DNA from: Chitinophagaceae bacterium
GTDB lineage: Bacteria > Bacteroidota > Bacteroidia > Chitinophagales > UBA10324
DNA: 64,000 nucleotides
NCBI GenBank assembly: GCA_947474435.1
Contig: CANJII010000001.1
Span: 93,749-157,748, forward strand
Direction: 5' to 3'
Shown: positions 52,914-60,981 of the stretch, piece by piece
Position numbering within the stretch: the stretch's first letter is position 1
How the letters are laid out: each line of letters begins with the position of its first letter
The notes under the pieces: model-generated
Told to the model about the DNA's origin: nothing
What the model saw: the letters and a program-made list of their open reading frames with translations, nothing else
Databases searched by the model: none
Position numbers and translations under genes: made by a program

Positions 52914-53363
52914 GTGAAAACAATTTTTTCCATATCAATATTATCTTATTTCTTAATTGGAAGTTTGATTCTTCCACAGGGAGATTTTTCGGTATTGCCA
53001 CAACTTCCGAAAATGTATGACCATTGCAAATCGGTTGAAGATGCCGGCATGAATCTGGTTGATTTTGTTTTCGATCATTTGATTGGCATTGATGGTTCTT
53101 TCGATCATTTGATTGGCATTGATGGTTCTTTTGATCAGCACGAAAATGGCGATCACGAAAAACCTCATTCAACCACTCCGTTTCAAAACCAGCAACATCA
53201 GTCAATCTACAGTTTTGCATTGGGAATTTGTGAACATTTTATTTCTGTTTTCCATATTGATAGCGGGCATAATTTTCTGAATGAGTTTATTGCTGAGGAA
53301 TTTTCTCCCGGAATATTTCATCCGCCAAGTTTGTTATTGCTTTTTATTTTCGACGGCAACTGA
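52914..53363 (+). CDS. Small exported protein of a type found beside heavy-metal efflux genes, with an internal 10-residue duplication
   Basis: A 149-aa protein starting at GTG (52914). It has a hydrophobic signal (about 1-22; MKTIFSISILSYFLIGSLIL), then GDFSVLPQLPKMYDHC, a His/Asp-rich middle (DQHENGDHEKPHS) and an aromatic tail FSPGIFHPPSLLLLF. From memory, similar 120-150-aa proteins (LPQTDFSQL..., HH-rich middle, IFHPP end) occur next to CzcA/CusA-type metal RND genes. None is in this window. The middle carries DHLIGIDGSF twice, from an exact 30-bp tandem duplication. It could bind metal; this is inference. Confidence 0.5.
   Translation: MKTIFSISILSYFLIGSLILPQGDFSVLPQLPKMYDHCKSVEDAGMNLVDFVFDHLIGIDGSFDHLIGIDGSFDQHENGDHEKPHSTTPFQNQQHQSIYSFALGICEHFISVFHIDSGHNFLNEFIAEEFSPGIFHPPSLLLLFIFDGN
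53071..53130. repeat. Exact 30-bp tandem duplication in a coding region
   Basis: The 30 bases at 53071-53100 are repeated without change at 53101-53130, keeping frame (10 residues per copy). The perfect identity points to a recent event. Confidence 0.9.
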
Positions 53364-53407
53364 TTTCAGTTGCACATTTATTTTTTCAAACTTTTAAATT
53401 CAATAAA

Positions 53408-53827
53408 ATGAAACTCAAAATTTTTGTCAGCTTCATGCTGCTTGGCGTTGCTGCATTTGCCGGAACCACACCTAATGCAGCTGTTCTTAAAACCTTTAAC
53501 GAAAAATTTCCAACCGCTACTGATGTGAAGTGGGGAATAGAAAATAAAACCGAATACGAAGCAGATTTTAAATTGGATGGCAAAAGCCTATCAGCAAATT
53601 TTAATGACGATGGCACATGGCTCGTAACAGAGAGTGGTGTATCACCAAAAGAATTACCGGTTGCCATTGGCGAATACCTGAATAAAAACATGCCGGGTGC
53701 AGAAATAAAGGAAACTGCAAAACTCGATTTACCGGGCGGTTTGGTGAATTATGAAATTGAAATCAAGGGTGCTGATTACATCTTTGATGCCGATGGAAAA
53801 TTTATTAAGAAGTCAGAAGACGATTAA
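53408..53827 (+). CDS. PepSY-like (BLIP-fold) periplasmic protein
   Basis: A 139-aa exported protein with a signal peptide (MKLKIFVSFMLLGVAAFA). Two related halves follow: VLKTFNEKFPTATDVKWGIE with EYEADFKLDGKSLSANFNDD, and IGEYLNKNMPGAEIKETAKL with NYEIEIKGADYIFDADGKFI. This two-repeat pattern (fxxkyP.a..v.w with the F/W and Asp-Gly turns) is the PepSY-like/BLIP domain common in Bacteroidota. Function unknown; often linked to metal or stress genes. A perfect 13-bp-stem terminator follows the stop, so the transcript ends here. Confidence 0.8.
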   Translation: MKLKIFVSFMLLGVAAFAGTTPNAAVLKTFNEKFPTATDVKWGIENKTEYEADFKLDGKSLSANFNDDGTWLVTESGVSPKELPVAIGEYLNKNMPGAEIKETAKLDLPGGLVNYEIEIKGADYIFDADGKFIKKSEDD

Positions 53828-53842
53828 TTATTTCATTCTTTA

Positions 53843-53877
53843 GAAGCTCTTTCTCTGAGGAGAAAGAGCTTCTTTTT
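53843..53877 (+). terminator. Strong intrinsic terminator after the PepSY-like gene
   Basis: GAAGCTCTTTCTC (53843-53855) and GAGAAAGAGCTTC (53860-53872) form a perfect 13-bp stem with a four-base loop. Five or more T follow. Confidence 0.85.
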
Positions 53878-53898
53878 ATAAAAACGCAAACAAAGAAT

Positions 53899-54657
53899 AT
53901 GAATAATAAAAATGAGCACTTAAATAAAGTTGCAAGAATCACACTGTACTTCTGGATTATGAAAGTGCTTGCAACAACACTCGGAGAAATTGCCGGTGAT
54001 TTTTTTTCTATGACTTTGGATTTAGGATACATTATCAGTTTAGGAATTACAATGGGATTTTTTTTAGCTGTATTGCTGATTCAATTGAATGTTGCAAAAT
54101 ATAATTCCGTGCTCTACTGGTTAGTGATTGTGGGCACCACAACTGTGGGCACCGAAATTTCTGATCTGATGGATAGAACTTTAGGGCTTGGCTATGCGCT
54201 TGGTTCGTTATTGCTTTTCGTTGGACTGGTGCTGGTTTTATTTTTATGGCATAAAATAGAAAGGGGAATTCGTGTTTATCCTATTACAGAAAGCAGGGTG
54301 GAGATTTTTTACTGGATTGCCATTTTGTTTTCCAACTCACTCGGCACAGCATTCGGCGATTACCTGAGCGACAATATGGAACTGAGTTATCTGACTGGTG
54401 CAGGTGTAACAGCCGCCATAATTGTGCTGGTTGTTTTAATTCATTACTACACTAAGATTAACCGTGTTTTACTTTTCTGGATTGCATTTATTTTCACTCG
54501 CCCGTTTGGTGCCACCTTCGGCGACTTACTCACAAAACCATTGTCGATGGGTGGAATGAATTTCGGAAGAGGCATAGCAGCTTTAATAACTGCCGCATTA
54601 CTTGTGTTCATGATTTTTTATTCAAGCCGGAAAGAGAAGGAAATAAAACATGTTTAG
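53899..54657 (+). CDS. COG4705-type multi-helix membrane protein with four internal repeats
   Basis: A 252-aa protein with about eight helices. A similar unit appears four times: YFWIMKVLATTLGEIAGDFF, YWLVIVGTTTVGTEISDLMD, YWIAILFSNSLGTAFGDYLS and FWIAFIFTRPFGATFGDLLT. Each has a T/S-x-G-T/E-x-x-G/D-L motif. The regularity fits the COG4705 family of uncharacterised membrane proteins, sometimes seen with metal or stress genes. Function unknown; transport is plausible because of the repeat symmetry. Its end overlaps the next gene by 8 nt, so the two are co-translated. Confidence 0.7.
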   Translation: MNNKNEHLNKVARITLYFWIMKVLATTLGEIAGDFFSMTLDLGYIISLGITMGFFLAVLLIQLNVAKYNSVLYWLVIVGTTTVGTEISDLMDRTLGLGYALGSLLLFVGLVLVLFLWHKIERGIRVYPITESRVEIFYWIAILFSNSLGTAFGDYLSDNMELSYLTGAGVTAAIIVLVVLIHYYTKINRVLLFWIAFIFTRPFGATFGDLLTKPLSMGGMNFGRGIAALITAALLVFMIFYSSRKEKEIKHV

Positions 54658-55558
54658 CAGCAATCATCATAAGTTTAAAAGGAAAGTAAGGGGTGTAACA
54701 GTTTTATGCATTTTTATTTTCCTGCTTGCAGAAAATTGTTCAGCACAAAATAATTTACCTTTCTATGAACAAAATTCTATCGGTGAATATTATTTGCTGC
54801 TCAGTGATTCCATTCCTGATTTAAAACAATCCAATCAAGTAAGTATTATTTCGAAACATGGAATAGTTGGAAGCGGCAAATTCATCAACCTTCATATCAC
54901 CACTGAAAAAGAATGTTGCACGCATCCCGATCCGTTTTTTTTGATGGGAACTTTAAAGCTTAACTGCAAACCTGATTCAATTTATTATTTAATAGCAGGA
55001 GTGATTAAAGAAGGAAAATTATTCAACACAAAGTTTGATTCAGTTCCGGATGAAAAAAATTTTGTAACCAGTGATTTTCAAAAAACAATTCTGGATATAA
55101 ATTATGATCCGGTTTATTCTTACAGATGGTCTAAGCAATTTGATGGAAAATATTATCTTGAAGTGAAAGATGATGCAAACTATTTCGGAACTCATCCAGA
55201 CAATATTATTTATCCGGTTGATTTAAAAAACTGTAACTATTCAAAAAACGATTCCATTGAAATTCTTTACTGTATGGCTGATTCTCTCAATGAGAATTTT
55301 CATTATGAACCCCGATGGATATTGATTTACCTGAATGGAAAATTACTGGATGCAAGAAGAGATTATTCATTGACATCAAGTGATGGCTATGGACCTTTTT
55401 TCTATCAATTGAAATTTCCTGCAGGTTGGTATAAAACTGAAAATGATTTTTACATCCTGTACAATCCGGGGTTTGTGTTACACCAACAGAATGGAACCTG
55501 GACCGAAGAATCACGCGAACCTTGCTTGTATTATGGTGAGTGTGATTGCGGTGAGTAA
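54650..55558 (+). CDS. Exported protein of unknown function
   Basis: A 302-aa protein. After a basic N-terminus (HHKFKRKVRG) comes a signal peptide core (VTVLCIFIFLLAENCSAQ), then a beta-rich body. The mature part has YYLLLSDSIPDLKQSNQVSI, KFINLHITTEKECCTHPDPF, WILIYLNGKLLDARRDYSLT and ends CLYYGECDCGE. Several Cys suggest disulfides. I do not recognise a domain. It overlaps the COG4705 gene by 8 nt and ends before a REP-like palindrome, so it is the last gene of the unit. Confidence 0.55.
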   Translation: MFSSNHHKFKRKVRGVTVLCIFIFLLAENCSAQNNLPFYEQNSIGEYYLLLSDSIPDLKQSNQVSIISKHGIVGSGKFINLHITTEKECCTHPDPFFLMGTLKLNCKPDSIYYLIAGVIKEGKLFNTKFDSVPDEKNFVTSDFQKTILDINYDPVYSYRWSKQFDGKYYLEVKDDANYFGTHPDNIIYPVDLKNCNYSKNDSIEILYCMADSLNENFHYEPRWILIYLNGKLLDARRDYSLTSSDGYGPFFYQLKFPAGWYKTENDFYILYNPGFVLHQQNGTWTEESREPCLYYGECDCGE

Positions 55559-55600
55559 AGCATAATTTCTAATGAAAATCATTCTTCGATAAACCTCACC

Positions 55601-55654
55601 TCCCGACTTAAGGTCCGGGATGTTCCAACTAACCCCTCTCCGAAAAGGAGAGGG
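55601..55654. repeat. REP-like intergenic palindrome with CCCTCTCC/GGAGAGGG hairpin
   Basis: CCCTCTCC (55634-55641) pairs perfectly with GGAGAGGG (55647-55654). Just upstream TCCCGA and CCGGGA can pair imperfectly (55601-55620). The first hairpin shares its arm with 38101-38120. It resembles the acccctctcc-type palindromes that I recall as common in Bacteroidota spacers. Confidence 0.5.
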
Positions 55655-55699
55655 AAACAAACACGAAATTATTACTTATCGAAATTCCCTCATAAAATC

Positions 55700-55732
55700 A
55701 AAAAAAAATCGCCCCGAATAATCGAGGCGATT
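55700..55732 (-). terminator. Intrinsic terminator of sppA
   Basis: AATCGCC (55707-55713) pairs with GGCGATT (55726-55732), extended by CGA/TCG inside. On the minus strand it is followed by eight or nine T. It lies just beyond the sppA stop at 55770. Confidence 0.75.
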
Positions 55733-55741
55733 GTATTCATT

Positions 55742-55762
55742 CACCATTCACTATTGACGATT
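55742..55762. repeat. CACNATT heptanucleotide array downstream of sppA
   Basis: caccatt, cactatt and gacgatt follow one another in 7-nt register, with attcatt before. The same word family is found in the CotH gene (21594-21621). Confidence 0.5.
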
Positions 55763-55769
55763 CACAGCA

Positions 55770-57539
55770 CTAATTTATTTCTATTGAATACGGAATCCGC
55801 ATTTGCATTCCTTTTAATTCGCTGATCGATTTTATTTGTTGAAACATAGAATAGAAATCGCCGAGTTGCACTTTCACTTCCTCATCTTTTGCATCTTGTA
55901 ATGCACTTAAAATTTCTGTCCATTTATTATCAACTGTTGGATATTCCACCAGGCGATAATTTTTACTCTTAATCATTTTCGCTGCGATGTTTATTGCATC
56001 TTGTATTCCACCAAGTGTATCAACCAATCCCCATGCTAAACCTTGCGTTCCTGTCCATACTCTTCCTTGTGCAATTGAATCAACTAAAACCGGATCCAGG
56101 TTTCTTCCAGTGTAAACACGGTTTTTAAACTGCGCATAAATGCTGTCAACTTCATTTTGAATAATCACTTTTTCGCCATCATTAAACGGACGGGTTAAAT
56201 CACCGAAGTCCGAAAATTGTCCGGTACCAACATGATCGAAAGTAATTCCGAGTTTATCGTTCAATAATTTTTGTGCGCAAGGAATTATCGCGAACACACC
56301 AATGCTTCCGGTAAGAGTGGTTGGTTGTGCAACAATTTTACTTGCACTGCACGAAATAAAATAACCACCCGAAGCTGCATAATCTCCCATTGACACTACC
56401 ACTGGTTTCACAGCCTTTGTTAAAATTACTTCTCTCCAGATAACATCTGAAGCAACTGCGCTTCCACCCGGAGAATTCACACGAAACACAATGGCTTTTA
56501 TTTTATCGTCGCGACGAAGTTTCTCAAACAGCGCTGCAAAACGATCGCCGCCGATATTGTCTTTATCACCTTGCCCGTCCACAATATCACCTTGCGCATA
56601 TACTACAGCAATTTTATCCTGGTCTAAACTTTTCTTTTCATTATCAGGAGTATGAGAATATTTTGAAAGTGAAATGAAGTTGATTTTCTTTTTATCGTCG
56701 GTTTTTAATTTTTCGTGCATGAATTTTTTTGCAGCATCGCTATAACCTATTTCATCAATGAATTTATATTGAAGTGCCTGATAGGCAGTGCGAATCAACA
56801 TGCTATCAGCAATGCGGCTAACGATTGAAGTATCGATGTTTCGCGAAGCACTCACGGCACTGATATAATTGCCTTGAATGTCTTTCAGCAAAGCGAGTGT
56901 CATAATTTTATTCGACTCACTCATCTTGTCGTAACGGAAAGGTTCGGTTGCAGTTTTAAATCGTCCATCGTAAAACACTTGTACATCCACTCCGATTTTC
57001 TCCAGCATTCCTTTGAAGAACATGATCTGTGCATTCAATCCTCTCCACTCAACAATACCAGCGGGGTTCAACACAATTTTATCAGCAACACTGGCTACAT
57101 AATAACCTTTCTGAGAATAGGCATCGGCAAAAGCCACAATAAATTTTTTAGATTCTTTAAAATCAATCAACGCATCACGCACTTGTTTGGCAGTTGATAT
57201 ACCTCCACCGAAAGTTCCGACATTGATATAAATGCCTTTTATGTTGTTGTCAGTTTTTGCTTTTTTTATAAGGTGAAGAATCTCATTCAAACCAACAGCA
57301 ACATTCATATCCATTCCGCTGAAATTTAAATTCGCAATAGGATTGAAATTGGTTTGTTCGGGTACTGCATAATCAAGAGAGAGCTCGAGCACACTGTTGC
57401 TTGTTGCTTCTTTTTTTTCCGGTTCAGATACTGAGGAAACAATAGCAGCCAGAATTCCAATCATTAAAAAAGTAAGTACAATTGACCCGACTATAAAGCC
57501 AAGCATGGAGGCAAAGAAAAATTTAAAGAATTGTTTCAT
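55770..57539 (-). CDS. sppA: Signal peptide peptidase SppA (67-kDa type)
   Basis: A membrane-bound serine protease (589 aa) that degrades cleaved signal peptides. One N-terminal helix (about 5-38) is followed by two S49 domains. The first (about 85-290) carries the catalytic Lys region FADAYSQKGYYVASVADKIV. The second (about 320-540) carries the nucleophile Ser in GDYAASGGYFISCSASKI after VFRVNSPGGSAVASDVIW. Length and domain order fit E. coli-type SppA. It is divergent from folK; the spacer between them is almost wholly a heptamer array, so both promoters would lie within it. Confidence 0.93.
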   Translation of the reverse strand: MKQFFKFFFASMLGFIVGSIVLTFLMIGILAAIVSSVSEPEKKEATSNSVLELSLDYAVPEQTNFNPIANLNFSGMDMNVAVGLNEILHLIKKAKTDNNIKGIYINVGTFGGGISTAKQVRDALIDFKESKKFIVAFADAYSQKGYYVASVADKIVLNPAGIVEWRGLNAQIMFFKGMLEKIGVDVQVFYDGRFKTATEPFRYDKMSESNKIMTLALLKDIQGNYISAVSASRNIDTSIVSRIADSMLIRTAYQALQYKFIDEIGYSDAAKKFMHEKLKTDDKKKINFISLSKYSHTPDNEKKSLDQDKIAVVYAQGDIVDGQGDKDNIGGDRFAALFEKLRRDDKIKAIVFRVNSPGGSAVASDVIWREVILTKAVKPVVVSMGDYAASGGYFISCSASKIVAQPTTLTGSIGVFAIIPCAQKLLNDKLGITFDHVGTGQFSDFGDLTRPFNDGEKVIIQNEVDSIYAQFKNRVYTGRNLDPVLVDSIAQGRVWTGTQGLAWGLVDTLGGIQDAINIAAKMIKSKNYRLVEYPTVDNKWTEILSALQDAKDEEVKVQLGDFYSMFQQIKSISELKGMQMRIPYSIEIN

Positions 57540-57541
57540 TA

Positions 57542-57639
57542 TTTAGATTTTAGATTTTTGAATTGAGATTATTTATTGCAATTTTTAGATTTCATAATTT
57601 ACTATTTGCTAAAAGCTAATGACTAATAGCTAACAGCTT
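57542..57639. repeat. Continuous 14-unit heptanucleotide array between sppA and folK
   Basis: From 57542 the spacer can be cut into 14 consecutive 7-nt units without leaving register. The first are tttagat, tttagat, ttttgaa and ttgagat; the last are tttgcta, aaagcta, atgacta, atagcta and acagctt. The word drifts from TTTAGAT to NNNNCTA along the array. It fills nearly all of the space before the sppA start. Confidence 0.65.
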
Positions 57640-57721
57640 TTTTTCCGGGATGCCAAAAGTAACTGTTCCGATGGAATCGATGAGCGAAAAAGTGAATTGT
57701 GTTTACATTCGCTGCATAACT

Positions 57722-58213
57722 ATGAAAATGAATCAGGTTTATCTTTCGTTGGGAAGTAATGAGGGCAACAGGTCTTCACAATTAAATAAAGCCATTGAAT
57801 TTTTAAATGAAGCGGGAGAGGTAAAAATTGTTTCTTCGGTTTATGAAACAGCTGCTTGGGGAAACACCAATCAACCATCGTTTTTAAATTTGGTTTTGCT
57901 GATGCTGACGAATGATGATGCCCAAAATTTTATGAAACAACTTTTATTGATTGAAGAAAAAATGGGAAGAGTGCGCCATTGGAAATGGGAAGCGCGGATA
58001 ATTGACATTGATATTTTGTATTTCAATAATGAAATTATTCACGAAGAAGATTTGATTATCCCACATCCGCATTTACAGGAAAGGAAATTTGTATTGGAAC
58101 CACTGGTTGAAATTGCACCTGAGTTTGTTCATCCGATATTGAAATTGAATTCAGTTCTGCTACTTAACCAATGCACTGATAAACTACAAGTGAAAAAATT
58201 ACAGCATGCATAA
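57722..58213 (+). CDS. folK: 6-hydroxymethyl-7,8-dihydropterin pyrophosphokinase FolK
   Basis: It transfers pyrophosphate from ATP in folate synthesis. I start at the ATG at 57722 (163 aa, MKMNQVYLSLGSNEGNR), because the open frame before it (to 57650) has no family similarity. Motifs: VYLSLGSNEGNR, SSVYETAAWGNTNQPSFLN, MGRVRHWKWEARIIDIDILY and IPHPHLQERKFVLEPLVEIA. All the HPPK substrate and metal residues expected there are present. It overlaps the following kinase gene by 8 nt. Confidence 0.94.
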   Translation: MKMNQVYLSLGSNEGNRSSQLNKAIEFLNEAGEVKIVSSVYETAAWGNTNQPSFLNLVLLMLTNDDAQNFMKQLLLIEEKMGRVRHWKWEARIIDIDILYFNNEIIHEEDLIIPHPHLQERKFVLEPLVEIAPEFVHPILKLNSVLLLNQCTDKLQVKKLQHA

Positions 58214-58835
58214 TTATATTGCCATAGAAGGAAACATTGGCGCCGGCAAAACTTCATTAGCCGAAAAATATGCTGCTGAATTAAACGCCAGACTGGTTTT
58301 GGAGCAGTTTGCTGATAATCCGTTTCTCCCGCAGTTTTATACTGACCGCGACCGGTATGCATTTCCACTCGAATTATTTTTTGTGGCCGAACGGTTTCAG
58401 CAATTGAAGGATACATTGAGCAAGCAGGACATGTTTCAAACCTCAACTGTCGCCGATTATATTTTTATAAAAAGTTTGTTGTTTGCCCGTGTGAACCTTA
58501 CTGAAGATGAATTCAAATTATATCAACGCCTTTTTCAGATAATACATTCTACATTACCTGAGCCCGATGTGTTGGTTTACCTGCATTGCGATGTGGACCG
58601 ACTGCTTAAAAACATAAGCAATCGTGGCAGAGAGTATGAACAGAATATTTCGGCAGATTATTTAATCAGCATTCAAAATACTTACTTCGATTATTTTAAA
58701 ACCGTGAGCACTTTTCCGGTATTAGTTATAAATGTAACCAAGGCCGATTTTGTAAAAGATGAAACCCATTACAATAAAATTAAAGAATGGATTAATGCTC
58801 CTCACGAAATCGGGATGCACTATTATGGATTTTGA
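58206..58835 (+). CDS. Deoxynucleoside kinase
   Basis: A 209-aa kinase that salvages deoxynucleosides (deoxyguanosine/deoxyadenosine type). Walker A is IAIEGNIGAGKTSLAEKYAA; then FPLELFFVAERFQQLKD, the LID region with Arg (LKNISNRGREYEQNI) and EPDVLVYLHCDVDRLL. Family length and order are normal. It overlaps folK by 8 nt, a gene pair I recall as common in Bacteroidota. Exact nucleoside preference cannot be read from the sequence. Confidence 0.88.
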   Translation: MHNYIAIEGNIGAGKTSLAEKYAAELNARLVLEQFADNPFLPQFYTDRDRYAFPLELFFVAERFQQLKDTLSKQDMFQTSTVADYIFIKSLLFARVNLTEDEFKLYQRLFQIIHSTLPEPDVLVYLHCDVDRLLKNISNRGREYEQNISADYLISIQNTYFDYFKTVSTFPVLVINVTKADFVKDETHYNKIKEWINAPHEIGMHYYGF

Positions 58836-59007
58836 CTTTTCTATATATTAGCAATCTTTTGAAAAATATTTCTTACACTGATTAATATGAAAATTATTAT
58901 TGGTCCACTAATTTACCATTCTTGATTTGATAAGAGTAACTTCTTAAAAAATTTCAAAATGATAAAATGAAGAAAATAAGTTATTGTTGTTATAAATTAT
59001 TTCTGAT

Positions 59008-59937
59008 TTGAAAAAAGAAAATTCATTTGCATTTATTCTCAACCCTGTTTCTTCAAATGGAAAGTCATTAAAATTCTGGAAACAATTTGAACGGTTACTT
59101 TATCAGAGCAATATTGATTTTATATATAAGCAAACACAAAAATCCGGAGATGCTGTTGCGCTTACTCAGGAAGCAATACATGAAGGTTACAGAAAAATTA
59201 TTGCGGTTGGTGGCGATGGAACAATGCACCAGGTAGCAAATGGTATTTTATTACAACACAAAATTGATTCAAGAGAAATCTCAATGGGATTAATTCCTAT
59301 GGGAACAGGCAATGACTTTGGCAACTACTGGAAATTACCAACAAGCTATGAACTAATTATTCAATTGCTTCAGAAAAACAATTCTCACTTACAAGATGTT
59401 ATCAAAGTAAATTTTATAGCAGAAAATAAAACTGCATTCATAATTAGCATGGGTGGCTGCGGATTCGATTCGCATGTTGCACAAAAAGCTCATAATCAAA
59501 AAATGAAAGGGCATGGAGGCAAACTTGTTTACCTGCGCTGCATAGCAACTTCGTTATTCAGTTATAAAGCACAACCTGTGAGCTTGAAAATTGATGATAA
59601 AGAACTATCCGGTAAAATATTTTCAGTTGCAATTGGAAATAATCACAGTAATGGAGGAGGAATAAAACAATGCCCTGAAGCATCAATGACTGATGGTAAA
59701 TTAAACATCACTGTCATTGGTGACATCTCCATTCTGCAAATTATTATAAACCTGAAAGGATTATTCACAGGTAGTTTTACCAAACATTACAAAGTGAAAA
59801 CTTTCGCTGGAAAAAAAGCAACAATAAAATGCGAAGGAGAAAATATACTGGAACTGGATGGAGAACCTTATTACAATCTTCCGGCTGAGGTGGAAATAAT
59901 TCCATCTTGCCTGCGGGTAATTACGCCATTTAATTAA
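59008..59937 (+). CDS. Diacylglycerol-kinase-family lipid kinase (YegS/DagK-like)
   Basis: A 309-aa soluble lipid kinase. The nucleotide site is IIAVGGDGTMHQVANGILLQ, the second loop is MGLIPMGTGNDFGNYWKLP, and the C-terminal half has GGKLVYLRCIATSLFSYKAQ and AIGNNHSNGGGIKQCPEASM with DGKLNITV. These match YegS/BmrU-type diacylglycerol or sphingosine kinases. The start is TTG at 59008; the next Met is far inside. It converges on the HhH gene with an 8-nt overlap of the two stops. Confidence 0.85.
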   Translation: MKKENSFAFILNPVSSNGKSLKFWKQFERLLYQSNIDFIYKQTQKSGDAVALTQEAIHEGYRKIIAVGGDGTMHQVANGILLQHKIDSREISMGLIPMGTGNDFGNYWKLPTSYELIIQLLQKNNSHLQDVIKVNFIAENKTAFIISMGGCGFDSHVAQKAHNQKMKGHGGKLVYLRCIATSLFSYKAQPVSLKIDDKELSGKIFSVAIGNNHSNGGGIKQCPEASMTDGKLNITVIGDISILQIIINLKGLFTGSFTKHYKVKTFAGKKATIKCEGENILELDGEPYYNLPAEVEIIPSCLRVITPFN

Positions 59938-60883
59938 CAGATAAATAAAGTTTTATTTTATTGAATTCCTGAGGGTTGAAACAATCAGCATTTTGTAAAT
60001 CGTTCACTTTGTTAAAGCTACCATGTTGTTCTCTGAAATTAACAATAATCATTGCCTGTTTTGAATTGATGTATGGATGAGCATTCAATTCTTCTTTTGT
60101 TGCAGTATTCAGATTAAGTTTTTTGATTGATGCACTGCCTTGATCGTTGCACTTTATTTTTTCTTTGATCAGTTCAAAAGTTTCCGGTTTCATTCCATAA
60201 ACTTCTGAAATCTGATCAGTAGATGAAAATCCACCAAGTGCCTTTTTATATTTCAAAATTTTAGAAGTGATATACGGGCCAACTCCCGGAAGGTCACCCC
60301 ACTCAATTGAATCAGCAGTATTAATATCTAAAATTCTTGGCTGATAAGAAGCAAATGATTTTTGGTCAGTTGATTTCCCCGATTGAACCGCGTTAGCAAT
60401 AACAATAAAATTTTTAAGGCGATTAAAATCTTCATCAGATAATGTATAAATTTTTTTAAAATCATCAGGCGACTTAAACCGACCATTTTTGCTTCGGTAA
60501 TTTATAATGCTTTTAATTGTTCTTGTTTCCAATCCAAGTTTTGCAAAATCATTTTCAGTTGCTGTATTCGGATCAAAAGAGAAAAGCTGAATGATTTTTT
60601 TTCCTGAAATTATTGAATCTGTTTTTGAATTTGCAGCAAAATCATCTTGAAGTATTTCTATATTGGAATTTTCATTTTCCGGAGCAACCTGTGATTGACC
60701 TGCATAAAATTTTTTAACTTCAGCTTCAAAAATTTTATCGTCAACTTTTTCTTCCGAACTAAATTGCAGTACCAATGAAGGATATATTGATAATAAAACA
60801 ATGAGAACCGATAGGATTAATAAAGCGCGTTTTTCTTTTTTATTAAAAGTGAAATATTCTTTCGTTGTTCGTTTAATTGACAT
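59930..60883 (-). CDS. ComEA-like helix-hairpin-helix DNA-binding membrane protein
   Basis: A 317-aa protein with one N-terminal helix (RALLILSVLIVLLSIYPSLV). Three related HhH units follow (about 90-150, 185-245, 255-317): FDPNTATENDFAKLGLETRT, LDINTADSIEWGDLPGVGPY then ITSKILKYKKALGGF, and LNLNTATKEELNAHPYINSK. The form LNINTA..E...LPGIG..LA.RI...R...G is that of ComEA, which binds DNA in the periplasm during uptake. No other competence gene is in the window, so it may instead bind DNA for another purpose. It overlaps the previous gene's stop by 8 nt, convergent. Confidence 0.8.
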   Translation of the reverse strand: MSIKRTTKEYFTFNKKEKRALLILSVLIVLLSIYPSLVLQFSSEEKVDDKIFEAEVKKFYAGQSQVAPENENSNIEILQDDFAANSKTDSIISGKKIIQLFSFDPNTATENDFAKLGLETRTIKSIINYRSKNGRFKSPDDFKKIYTLSDEDFNRLKNFIVIANAVQSGKSTDQKSFASYQPRILDINTADSIEWGDLPGVGPYITSKILKYKKALGGFSSTDQISEVYGMKPETFELIKEKIKCNDQGSASIKKLNLNTATKEELNAHPYINSKQAMIIVNFREQHGSFNKVNDLQNADCFNPQEFNKIKLYLSVN

Positions 60884-60928
60884 ACACTGATAATTACATT
60901 GGTATAAAAATAACAGAAAGAATATAAA

Positions 60929-60960
60929 AAAGAAAGGCTCCGAATCCGGAGCCTTTCTTT
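60929..60960 (-). terminator. Very strong intrinsic terminator of the large T9SS gene
   Basis: AAAGAAAGGCTCCG (60929-60942) and CGGAGCCTTTCTTT (60947-60960) form a perfect 14-bp stem with a four-base loop. It lies just beyond the stop at 60982, with a T-rich tract following on the minus strand. Confidence 0.85.
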
Positions 60961-60981
60961 AACAGAATTGATTGAAAATAA

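Noticed and set aside
52953..53220. Minus-strand frames opposite the 30-bp duplication (71 and 118 aa)
   Set aside because: They owe their length to the duplication itself. The plus-strand frame has a signal peptide and a recognisable family pattern.
57542..57639. CRISPR array
   Set aside because: The repeat unit is 7 nt with no spacers of constant length, and no cas gene is near.
57650..57721. 24-codon N-terminal extension of FolK
   Set aside because: The conserved VYLSLGSNEGNR begins right after the ATG at 57722. The extension has no family similarity.
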